NCBI GenBank assembly: GCA_963825335.1
Contig: CAWGSP010000001.1
Location: forward strand, 992,001 to 1,056,000
Source: Methanobacterium_B sp963825335
GTDB taxonomy: Archaea; Methanobacteriota; Methanobacteria; Methanobacteriales; Methanobacteriaceae
Direction: 5' to 3'
DNA length: 64,000 nt
The notes below the pieces were generated by a model, which was not told the origin of the DNA, did no database searches, and worked only from the letters and a program-made list of their open reading frames with translations. The position numbers were made by a program, and so were the translations under genes. Position 1 is the stretch's first letter. The number at the start of each line of letters is the position of its first letter. Below are positions 56,686 to 64,000 of this stretch, piece by piece.

Positions 56686-58695
56686 TTATTTACCTCCTAA
56701 GTCAGTATGTTTTCTTTTTGTTCGGAAGGCCCTGAATTTGTGACTTCCACCTATGTAAAACTGAGAAAAGAACTCTACGTAATGCAAACGTAATGAATTT
56801 ATAAATGCACCCAAACTTTGGAATGCACAGTTGGCTATGTGTCCACCAATGAATACTATTGGGGCTAATATAAAGCCTATGTATGGGATTAAACTGCCGG
56901 CCAAACCTGTTAGAATGTTAACTGTCATGGCAATTCCACCTGTTGACAGACACAATGCTAACAACCTTGCGTATGACAGTATAGTTCCGAGGAACCCGGT
57001 TACATCCATGATACCATATGCACCGTTAAGATACAACATCATACCAGCCCACAGTAAAACGAATGGCGCACCAGCGTACACTCCATACATTTCCAGGCCA
57101 GTTAAGAAGTATACTATCAATCCGACTGCTACTCCTAATTCTAGTACAAACCACAGTATCTGTGCCCCTAGAGCTTCCTTTAAATCGCCGCGCGTGATGT
57201 TATTGTAAGCTCCTATGAACATACCCATGTTTATGTGTATTACACCAACGACTAAAGCGATGATGAGTATATTTTCTGGATGCACAAATGCGTCAATTGA
57301 AGGAATCGTGGTTGGAAGGTGGTTTACACCGAGTATCCATCTCGGGAACAGATCTCCTATGTAACCATCGGTTATCATACCGAGTATGAATGCCCATACA
57401 CCGCATGCAACTAATATAAGGCCCACATTTTTCATGAGCTTACTGTTCTTACCTATAGTTACAATCACAGTAATACCTATTATTGCATCGATCATCCCAT
57501 ATCCTGCGTCTGTAAGACAGTAACCAAAGAAGAACGGGAATATTATTGCCATTAAAATTGTTGGATCAAACTCCCTGTAATCCGGTGGGGAATACATATG
57601 TACAAACATTTCGTAGGGTTTGGCAAATCTTGGGTTGTCAAGATGCACGGGTATCTGATCGTTTAAAACATCGGGGTCAGAGACATCAACTATTGAGTAT
57701 CCTTCTGTTGTATTTTCAATAATACCCAAGGCTTTCTCCAAGTTTTTAACTGTTACCCAGCCTTCTAACATGACTGTGTTATCTGTTTTACCAAAAGATG
57801 CGAATATTTCGCTTCTTTGCTTTTCAATTTCAAGCATCTCCTTCAGTACTACTACTTCGGAGCGCCATTTATCTGATATTTCTGCTAAATCATTTAAAAC
57901 GGATTCTTTTTCTTTTTCAAGGGTTTCAATTTCAGATTTTGATTTTCTAATAATTTCTTCAGGTTTTCCAGAAAGTCCTGATAAATCGAATCTTTCGAAT
58001 TCCATTCGCCTCAATAAACTCGAAACATCATCACCGAACTGTTTTAGGGTAATGAACACGAGAACTTTAGACTCTTTGTCTTCGCTGTCACTATCTTCAT
58101 ACACAACTTCGTCGGGTAAATCTTTCATACCTTCTTTAAGTTGATCGTAAGATGTTAAAGCTAATTTACCTGCAATAGCAGTAACGTATTCAGGATTTGC
58201 CAAGTCGCCTAAATCTGTATCAAATTTAATTAAATTTTCAGAGACTTTAATGGCATTTTCAAGTTTGGCACGTTCTGAATCAAGTTCATTTCGCTTTATA
58301 TCGAGAGGTTTGGTTTTGGATTCAATTTCTCCAAGGATATTCTCTGCTTTGTCTAAAAGCTCCTTAACTTCAAGCACATCCACTTCTTGTTTTACAATTT
58401 TCGGTGGATTAAACAATCCCTTTGCTATTGCTAAAATTCCTTCATCTTTTCTGCGTACAGATTCTAAAAAATCTCCTGTAGCAGTTGTTTTCATTAGAAG
58501 TGAGGAAATTTTACCGAGAAAAGGAGTTGCATGTGAAGGTTCAAGGATTTGCTTCCACTCTGCATCTGTTTGTATACGCTCAGATATGTCTTGGATCTGT
58601 ACGATACTAGCTTCATGAAGTTCATTCACTGCAGCATCTGCGTACTTATCCAAAGTAACTATCTTAAGCTTCTTCATTCTTGCCGGCTTAAACAT
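56686..58695 (-). CDS. atpI: A-type ATP synthase subunit I (a subunit)
   Basis: About 669 residues. The N-terminal half is the soluble cytoplasmic arm (MFKPARMKKLKIVTLDKYAD; long coiled-coil segments), and the C-terminal half has eight spans of the ion channel, with PFFFGYCLTDAGYGMIDA, GVIHINMGMFIGAYNNI and the late FLGTILSYARLLALCLSTGG carrying the essential arginine. The start is set at ATG 58695; GTG 58716 would overlap atpH. It lies 10 bases after atpH. Confidence 0.93.
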   Translation of the reverse strand: MFKPARMKKLKIVTLDKYADAAVNELHEASIVQIQDISERIQTDAEWKQILEPSHATPFLGKISSLLMKTTATGDFLESVRRKDEGILAIAKGLFNPPKIVKQEVDVLEVKELLDKAENILGEIESKTKPLDIKRNELDSERAKLENAIKVSENLIKFDTDLGDLANPEYVTAIAGKLALTSYDQLKEGMKDLPDEVVYEDSDSEDKESKVLVFITLKQFGDDVSSLLRRMEFERFDLSGLSGKPEEIIRKSKSEIETLEKEKESVLNDLAEISDKWRSEVVVLKEMLEIEKQRSEIFASFGKTDNTVMLEGWVTVKNLEKALGIIENTTEGYSIVDVSDPDVLNDQIPVHLDNPRFAKPYEMFVHMYSPPDYREFDPTILMAIIFPFFFGYCLTDAGYGMIDAIIGITVIVTIGKNSKLMKNVGLILVACGVWAFILGMITDGYIGDLFPRWILGVNHLPTTIPSIDAFVHPENILIIALVVGVIHINMGMFIGAYNNITRGDLKEALGAQILWFVLELGVAVGLIVYFLTGLEMYGVYAGAPFVLLWAGMMLYLNGAYGIMDVTGFLGTILSYARLLALCLSTGGIAMTVNILTGLAGSLIPYIGFILAPIVFIGGHIANCAFQSLGAFINSLRLHYVEFFSQFYIGGSHKFRAFRTKRKHTDLGGK

Positions 58696-58705
58696 TGTAC
58701 TCACA

Positions 58706-59020
58706 CTATAAAACACTTTTAACTATTAAGTCCGCTGCTTCATCTACTTTTTTCATCGCTGTTTTTTTGTCTGATTCTACTTTTTCAGCTGTGTTGTTTT
58801 TTATTCCAATAGATTCTTCTTTAGCTTTGGTTTCAGCTTCGAACAACATATTTTTCGCTTTTTCGTTAGTTTCTTCAAGAGTACTTTCTAGGTTCTCCTT
58901 TGAGTTTAAACGCGATTCTTCAATTTTTTCGGACGAACTTTGTTTAGCATTTTCTATTAATTTGTCAGCATCATTTTCAGCCTTTTTAATGGTTGTAATA
59001 GCTTCCGATATCGTTGTCAT
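58706..59020 (-). CDS. atpH: A-type ATP synthase subunit H (peripheral stalk)
   Basis: 104 residues, a single charged coiled coil (IKKAENDADKLIENAKQSSS; TNEKAKNMLFEAETKAKEES). Position as the first gene of the operon and coiled-coil nature identify it. GGTGAT lies six bases before the ATG. It dimerises with subunit E in the stator. Confidence 0.85.
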   Translation of the reverse strand: MTTISEAITTIKKAENDADKLIENAKQSSSEKIEESRLNSKENLESTLEETNEKAKNMLFEAETKAKEESIGIKNNTAEKVESDKKTAMKKVDEAADLIVKSVL

Positions 59021-59057
59021 TTAAATCACCATGATTATGTGGAAACTCTATTTTGAG

Positions 59058-59065
59058 TTATATTT
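59058..59065 (-). promoter_or_regulatory. Probable TATA box of the ATP synthase operon
   Basis: AAATATAA on the minus strand, centred about 41 bases upstream of the atpH start, giving a short leader with the GGTGAT ribosome binding site. This is the only good TATA-like sequence between the operon and the upstream gene stop. Confidence 0.4.
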
Positions 59066-59109
59066 ATCTTTTACTATTTAATTTTGATAATATTAACCAG
59101 AATTTAATA

Positions 59110-59973
59110 TTATTCTTTATTCATTAATTTCTCCAAACTTACTGTTTTCACCTCTTCAGTTTCATTGTAATGAATTTCTTCAACATCAAAAAATTTTCTG
59201 AAGGGAGCTTCTACTGTTTTTTCTTCAAACACGTGGGATATTATCCCCGGAAGTCTGCCCATCATGAACATTCCAGTACCAAGGCTCCAATCAAATCCCA
59301 TATCAGATAATATACCGGCATTTGCACCGTCAACATTCATCTTTATGCCCTTGGTTTCGTAAAGTATTTCTTCGATTGCAAGGGCAAGTTTAGTATGGGC
59401 ACCTACACATTCATATTCTTCTGCAATTTTCAGAAGCTTAGATGCACGTGGATCTTCTGAATGATATCTATGCCCAAAACCGGGAATTTTTTCTTTATTA
59501 CTAAAAAATTCATCAACAACAACAGCTGCAACTGCACTGATATCATTGTGGGATTTTAACGGACCTTTATACCCAATGACCCCCTCGTGAATCAATTCCT
59601 GGAAAATTTTCATTGAACGTTCTAATGCCCCTGCATGATACTTTCCAAAGGATAGAAGTCCACCTGAAACACATCCATTCATCGAGGATCCTGTTGACGC
59701 CATTAGCCGTGCAACCTGGGTACTTGGTGGTGTAACACCATGGTCGCAGAACGATACAAGAATGGCTTCGAACATATTTGAAATATTTTCTGGGGGTAAT
59801 TCACCCTTCATAAGCAGATAAACCATCTCGGGAAATGAAATATTACCTATCAGATCCTCTTGTGGATATCCGCGGGTAATGATTCTGTTGGGTTCAACAC
59901 GGGTAATTGCTGTTTTTAACTTGGGGTTTGTTAAGTTTAGCATGTTTTCTACATTTCTTCTCCCAATTGCCAT
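59110..59973 (-). CDS. Citryl-CoA lyase / short citrate synthase-like protein
   Basis: About 287 residues, shorter than full citrate synthase. It has the C-terminal citrate synthase core: KIPGFGHRYHSEDPRASKLLK (catalytic His region) and MNVDGANAGILSDMGFDWSL, followed by MFMMGRLPGIISHVFEE, the form seen in citryl-CoA lyases and the C-terminal part of ATP-citrate lyase. It likely cleaves or forms citryl-CoA; direction and partner are unknown. GGAG lies nine bases before ATG 59973. It follows fumarase alpha by about 20 bases, suggesting an operon. Confidence 0.75.
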   Translation of the reverse strand: MAIGRRNVENMLNLTNPKLKTAITRVEPNRIITRGYPQEDLIGNISFPEMVYLLMKGELPPENISNMFEAILVSFCDHGVTPPSTQVARLMASTGSSMNGCVSGGLLSFGKYHAGALERSMKIFQELIHEGVIGYKGPLKSHNDISAVAAVVVDEFFSNKEKIPGFGHRYHSEDPRASKLLKIAEEYECVGAHTKLALAIEEILYETKGIKMNVDGANAGILSDMGFDWSLGTGMFMMGRLPGIISHVFEEKTVEAPFRKFFDVEEIHYNETEEVKTVSLEKLMNKE

Positions 59974-59993
59974 GTACAATAACTCCTAATTTT

Positions 59994-60839
59994 TTATGGC
60001 AAATGCACGGTCGATCTTCTTGGTTCTACACAACAACAAGGACGCATGCTGACGATTCTTACGCCACTGGCCCTTTGAGGCCCAACATTAATAAATGATC
60101 CAAGTGCGGTAATGTTACCACCAATTCCAAGCGCTCCTGTGTTGAAATTGTTTAGTGTTCTGGTCAGAGTTTTTTCCAAGTCAGACTGAACATTAAGATC
60201 CCCGTATGCCATTGCCTTAAGCATAAGCGATGAAGCTTCAAAATGAGTTCTACCAATACCAACTGATGGAATGCACGGTGTGCATCCTAGCATAGTAATC
60301 TCTGATCTCAACCATGTAATAACTTCCTCAAATACTTTTCTATGATCCCTTTTGTGGAAAACTTTATATGTGTGCGCACGTATTTCTGGACCCCCACCAA
60401 GCATCAAAATATGAATATCTATCCCATCCCCTTTCATAGTATCGACTATAAAGGATGGTGTTAAAAGTTTTTCCGGGTTATTGTAAAGTCCTTTTGATTG
60501 TTCAATTCTTTCAACAGGATTTCCCTTAACAGCCATGGGCCTTGCAGGGAGATCTTTCAAACCCATTTTAATACCATCTTTAATGTCTTGGAAAAATGAT
60601 CCGGGAACAGAGGTTGTGTCACCAACCTCGATTATTACATGTGGTATTCCTGTGTCATCGCACAACGGGACCTTGTTCTTTCTTGCAATTTTTGCATTCT
60701 CTAATAACAATTCCAAAACCCATTTTGCATTTTCACTGGTCTCAACTGCAATTGCATTTTTGTATGCATCCAGCAGGTCCTTTCTAAAGGTTGTGCTGGC
60801 CTCTATAACTGCATCCCTGATCAATTCTGCTAAATCCAT
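59994..60839 (-). CDS. fumA: Fumarate hydratase class I, alpha subunit
   Basis: 281 residues. The alpha subunit holds the 4Fe-4S cluster. The cysteines are in VPLCDDTGIPHVIIEVG, LGCTPCIPSVGIG and the C-terminal MRPCCCVEPRR. GGGPEIRAHTYKVFHKRDH and NTGALGIGGNITALG are family motifs. The partner beta subunit is at 3203-3727 on the other strand, so the two subunits are made from separate transcripts more than 56 kb apart. AAAGGTAAAAG precedes the ATG. Confidence 0.93.
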   Translation of the reverse strand: MDLAELIRDAVIEASTTFRKDLLDAYKNAIAVETSENAKWVLELLLENAKIARKNKVPLCDDTGIPHVIIEVGDTTSVPGSFFQDIKDGIKMGLKDLPARPMAVKGNPVERIEQSKGLYNNPEKLLTPSFIVDTMKGDGIDIHILMLGGGPEIRAHTYKVFHKRDHRKVFEEVITWLRSEITMLGCTPCIPSVGIGRTHFEASSLMLKAMAYGDLNVQSDLEKTLTRTLNNFNTGALGIGGNITALGSFINVGPQRASGVRIVSMRPCCCVEPRRSTVHLP

Positions 60840-60895
60840 TCTTTTACCTTTTATTGTTATTTAATTCTAAAAATATCATGATTCGTCAATAATTT

Positions 60896-61774
60896 TCAGA
60901 CTTTTTTGGACATCTTTGCATCGGGATAGTAACGATCCACCATGTTTTGTACAAGGAAAACCTGTCTTACACGTTCTGCTGCTTGACTATCTGTTGTGTC
61001 CCAGCTGTGATTAGCTGCAACTGCCCCACCTGTTTTTAGATAAACAGGAGAAGCAACTCTGATTATCTCGGGAGCTTCGTAGTGTCTTATGAAACCGCCT
61101 GATGATTTAGGATTTTCCATGTGAAGGTCTAGTGAAATGTCTATCGATTTTCTGATAGCACCCATCATAGGGATCTGAAGATCTCGTACTGGGTTAAAGG
61201 AATTGGCTCCTATGGTTTCCAACAGTTTTGCAGAAGCAGGATTACCGTGGCCGCAATGCGCTGAAACCTTGAACTTCGTGTTTTTGGGCAATTCTCCTTG
61301 GCTGCGCATCTGATCCAATGCCCATAAAAGTCCTTCATCATAGATGACTATACCCATGACCCCCAATGAGACTGCACGTTTAACATCTTCAATAGCATAA
61401 TAAAGGTTGTTGTATCCTCTTAACCTGTATCCTATCCTGGCACCTTCGGTTGTGTTAGCAGATGCGCTGGTATCGTAAGTGGCCCTCGGACCAACACTTA
61501 AAAAAAGTTCCATACTCGCATCACCGGCAATATTAACCATCTCTTCAATTTCCTGGTCTGTGAGAAGCATTATACCCTTAGTTTGTGTTGCACGATGTAC
61601 TGTGACTCCATATTTTTCTGTTGCTTTGACGAGCGCAGCCAGAGCTCTCGGTTTTTGGATACCTGGTACTTCAAACCGGTACTGTGCACCGTCGGAAAAA
61701 CGTTTATCAGAGTCTTCCAAACCATTACCATTTTTATCGATGCCTATCACCCTAAGAAAATCTTCAGTCTGCAT
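60896..61774 (-). CDS. U32-type peptidase-like protein
   Basis: 292 residues. A TIM-barrel-like sequence with VPGIQKPRALAALVKATEKY, LFLSVGPRATYDTSASANT, RLRGYNNLYYAIEDVKRAVSLGVMGIVIYDEGLLWAL and FKVSAHCGHGNPASAKLLE. This matches a group annotated as U32-family peptidases in methanogens and actinobacteria, though protease activity has not been shown and typical U32 residues were not all located. AAGGGTGAT precedes the ATG. It lies directly upstream of fumarase alpha on the same strand. Confidence 0.55.
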   Translation of the reverse strand: MQTEDFLRVIGIDKNGNGLEDSDKRFSDGAQYRFEVPGIQKPRALAALVKATEKYGVTVHRATQTKGIMLLTDQEIEEMVNIAGDASMELFLSVGPRATYDTSASANTTEGARIGYRLRGYNNLYYAIEDVKRAVSLGVMGIVIYDEGLLWALDQMRSQGELPKNTKFKVSAHCGHGNPASAKLLETIGANSFNPVRDLQIPMMGAIRKSIDISLDLHMENPKSSGGFIRHYEAPEIIRVASPVYLKTGGAVAANHSWDTTDSQAAERVRQVFLVQNMVDRYYPDAKMSKKV

Positions 61775-61840
61775 GAGATCACCCTTTAAATTATTCTAAA
61801 ACTTTAAAATCGTCTAAGTTCTTATCATATATAAACTCTG

Positions 61841-63190
61841 TTAAAATGTTTCAGTCTTAAATTTCTCATCGATTAACTCCATCAATGTCCTCATTTTAAA
61901 AGATTCAATGTTGTCTACACATTCTAATATATCAAGATCGATGTCCGGGTTAAGACCATGGAATTTATCGACCATATCCACCTTTGTCAATGGATTTTCT
62001 GGTTCGCCTGCGGGTAGATCAACTGCACATGAATAAGAGTTTGAATGGGTGCTGACAGTAACTTTTGATGGTCTTCTAAAAGGAAACAGACCCTCCATAT
62101 CATTACTATGTTCTATTACCACTTTCGATGCTAGGGAGATAATTTCTGGAGATAACTGTTCGTTAAGATTCAAGTGACCATATAAAATACATATCACAGC
62201 AGTAACAGGTAAGCTCTGTTTAACAGCTTCGAATGTATGTGGACTATAATCATCGTGTTTTGCTGCTATTTTATATGTTTCGATGTTAATTTTTTCAATA
62301 GTTTCGGGTTTTACACCATCTGAAATCATTTGATGGAAAATATTGATCGATGCATCTATTGTGGAGTGCAGATGTCTGCAGGCAGGATATTTTTTGAAAT
62401 ATACATCCAGTATATGGTAATGTTGGTTTTCGATGATCTCATTGGTCTTAATCATGTCATGTTCATTCTGATGATGGGAAAATACCATTGAATTTAAAAA
62501 TCCTTCTTCTCCGTCAATTATTGATTTGGCCCCTGTCATTCCTTTTTGAGCAAGAAGTGCAGATATAACTCCGGATTGGGCAGCTTTGCCTGCATGCAGA
62601 TGTTTGCCCATGGTACCCGAATGATCTGACTCAAGCAAACCTGCCGCCTGGGTACCGGCAAGTCCTAATGCATTTATAGAATTCTTAAAATCTAATTTTA
62701 ATGCTTTACATGCTGCGGCTGCAGCTCCAAATGTTCCGCATGTTCCTGTACTGTGGAATCCTTTGTTTCTGTGTTCAGGATTTGATATCAAGCCCATTAA
62801 AATTGAGATCTGGTAGCCTGCAACCATTGAACTAATAAATTCCTTGCCATTTTGGTTTTGTGCTTCTGTGAGTGATAGTGCTGCAGGAATTACCGAACAT
62901 CCAGGATGTAATTGTGCGAACCTGTGACCGTCGTCCAGATCGAGACTGTGGGCAAAAACTCCATTCACAAATGCAGCTTCAGCAGGACTCGACTGTTTAT
63001 GGCCCAAAATAGTCGAGGCTCCACAATTGTTAACAATACTTAGAGCGGCTTTTCCACTCGTAGTCCTTGACCCCCTGAGTGCTACGCCTAAAAAATCTGT
63101 AAAACAAAGTTTTGCCTTATTAATAACTTCATCTGGAAGATTTTCATAATCTGTACCCAAGATGATATTGGTCAATTTTTCTGTGATCAT
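61841..63190 (-). CDS. MmgE/PrpD family protein
   Basis: 449 residues. The family includes 2-methylcitrate dehydratase and cis-aconitate decarboxylase. Seen: AKLCFTDFLGVALRG at the start, AFVNGVFAHSLDLDDGHRFAQLHPGCSVIPAALSL, the GTCGTFGAAAAACKAL helix, LHAGKAAQSGVISALLAQKG and YPACRHLHSTIDA. The substrate is unclear; the nearby citrate synthase-like and fumarase genes make an organic acid dehydratase plausible. GGATCAAAA precedes the ATG. It stands 66 bases upstream of the U32-like gene. Confidence 0.85.
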   Translation of the reverse strand: MITEKLTNIILGTDYENLPDEVINKAKLCFTDFLGVALRGSRTTSGKAALSIVNNCGASTILGHKQSSPAEAAFVNGVFAHSLDLDDGHRFAQLHPGCSVIPAALSLTEAQNQNGKEFISSMVAGYQISILMGLISNPEHRNKGFHSTGTCGTFGAAAAACKALKLDFKNSINALGLAGTQAAGLLESDHSGTMGKHLHAGKAAQSGVISALLAQKGMTGAKSIIDGEEGFLNSMVFSHHQNEHDMIKTNEIIENQHYHILDVYFKKYPACRHLHSTIDASINIFHQMISDGVKPETIEKINIETYKIAAKHDDYSPHTFEAVKQSLPVTAVICILYGHLNLNEQLSPEIISLASKVVIEHSNDMEGLFPFRRPSKVTVSTHSNSYSCAVDLPAGEPENPLTKVDMVDKFHGLNPDIDLDILECVDNIESFKMRTLMELIDEKFKTETF

Positions 63191-63245
63191 TTTTGATCCG
63201 TATGTCGTGAATTCGACTTTTTATTTTTGTAATTGAATAAGAAAA

Positions 63246-64000
63246 TTAATCTATTCTTCTAGACGGCTCATTTAATCGATTTCTGATAAAAGGTTTGCTC
63301 AAATGCCTTCTGGCCATTGGTGATGGTTCATAAAAACCTACTTCAATATTTCTTTGGACTGCTACTGCTTCTTTTTTCCCGTCTCTAAGTCTTACCCCAC
63401 AATTAGGGCATTTATAACCCTTATTGGTACCTGCTGATTTCATTCTCTTGCCGCATTCACAGAGTGGGTTTTTTAATGTGTACACAGTTGCAAGATCTAT
63501 TAGTTCAAACTTTTCAAGGTTCAGAGAGCCTTTATCTCCTATTCCTCCACTGACAATTAATTTATCTCCCGATTCGAGTTCTCTCACAAATTCCCTGAAC
63601 TGTTTTGTAGGTTCGTAGGCAGCACATTCTATGTGTCCGGAGCTGTCTTCAAGGGTGAATATGAGATGTCCCCCTTCGATGACCTGGGCCTTATTTTTAA
63701 CAGTTCCATGAGCAGTGTAACATTTGAATTTTTCCATATCTGCTATTCTTTCACATTTTTGAAGATGCATGTCTGTATGCTGATTGGTCAAAAATATGCC
63801 GTACCTTTCGACGGGTTCTAATACATGGACAATATCTTTGGCTTCGATTAAAACTTCTGGATTTTCACCTCTGATGCCGTAAAGCACTGGGCATGGTGTG
63901 TGTGGTTCTATGGCAATGTACTTATGGTCAACATTATCAAATGTTTGTGGGTATGTTTTCCTGTTCATTTCCCTCACTGATTCATGTTCTATTCTTCGTT
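63246..64000 (-). CDS. tiaS: tRNA(Ile2) 2-agmatinylcytidine synthetase TiaS, C-terminal part (5' end outside window)
   Basis: The frame is open to the window edge (RIEHESVREMNRKT reads through GTG 63977), so about 250 C-terminal residues of a protein of about 430 are seen. TiaS adds agmatine to C34 of tRNA-Ile2 so that it reads AUA. Visible: the TYPQTFDNVDHKYIAIEPHTPCPVLYGIRGE segment, an OB-fold (YTAHGTVKNKAQVIEGGHLI), and a zinc ribbon CECGKRMKSAGTNKGYKCPNCG. The basic C-terminus follows. The PrpD-like gene starts 56 bases after its stop. Confidence 0.85.
   Translation of the reverse strand, partial: RRIEHESVREMNRKTYPQTFDNVDHKYIAIEPHTPCPVLYGIRGENPEVLIEAKDIVHVLEPVERYGIFLTNQHTDMHLQKCERIADMEKFKCYTAHGTVKNKAQVIEGGHLIFTLEDSSGHIECAAYEPTKQFREFVRELESGDKLIVSGGIGDKGSLNLEKFELIDLATVYTLKNPLCECGKRMKSAGTNKGYKCPNCGVRLRDGKKEAVAVQRNIEVGFYEPSPMARRHLSKPFIRNRLNEPSRRID

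Overview
The window reads as chromosome of a methanogenic archaeon of the Methanobacteriales, most likely a Methanobacterium-like organism. The support is: a tyrosine/aspartate decarboxylase for methanofuran or CoA (mfnA), a complete A1AO ATP synthase operon with a duplicated c subunit, QueC for archaeosine, Trm56 and TiaS for archaeal tRNA modification, a CbiZ-CobZ fusion (CbiS), a split class I fumarase, PycB, and GGTG/GGAGG ribosome binding sites. Base composition is AT-rich with long AT-rich spacers. All gene calls rest on reading the translated sequence; no database search was possible.

Layout. 1-9 kb: end of PEP synthase, mfnA, fumarase beta, then a minus-strand block of uracil phosphoribosyltransferase, a frameshifted trm56, cobS, cbiS and an FAD oxidoreductase. 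10-13 kb: cytosine deaminase, larC, queC. 13.6-15.4 kb: pycB. 15.7-21.2 kb: the most striking region, an iron-only (Anf) nitrogenase operon, anfH-nifI1-nifI2-ferredoxin-anfD-anfG-anfK, followed by a class I glutamine amidotransferase and a frameshifted FMN-binding NimA-like gene. 22.7-30 kb: inositol phosphate synthase and a loose set of membrane and surface proteins. 29.6-32.5 kb: two HdeD-like membrane proteins next to a glutamate decarboxylase. 32.5-34.3 kb is gene-poor. 34.3-48 kb: GyrI-like protein, AlkD-like protein, tRNA-Lys and tRNA-Leu, an extra class II fumarase, TspO, an MBL-rhodanese protein, an ABC exporter, a cysteine-cluster protein, a 7TM histidine kinase, a UbiA prenyltransferase, a coiled-coil plus Cas4-like nuclease pair, tRNA-Gln and an ATP-grasp enzyme. 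48.2-64 kb: small conserved archaeal proteins, the ATP synthase operon (H-I-K-E-C-F-A-B-D plus a DUF22-like gene), and a carbon cluster (citryl-CoA lyase-like protein, fumarase alpha, U32 peptidase-like protein, MmgE/PrpD), ending inside tiaS.

How the genes fit. PpsA, PycB, fumarase alpha and beta and the citrate synthase-like protein serve the reductive partial TCA route and gluconeogenesis typical of autotrophic methanogens. Cytosine deaminase and Upp give a pyrimidine salvage route. CbiS and CobS salvage corrinoid for methyl transfer. The Anf operon gives molybdenum-independent nitrogen fixation, with the NifI1/NifI2 pair expected to give ammonia switch-off. GadB with two HdeD-like proteins resembles the bacterial acid-resistance arrangement but no antiporter is present here.

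Two genes (trm56, NimA-like) are broken by single-base frameshifts, which may be real or assembly errors. No CRISPR array, insertion sequence, rRNA or prophage was seen.
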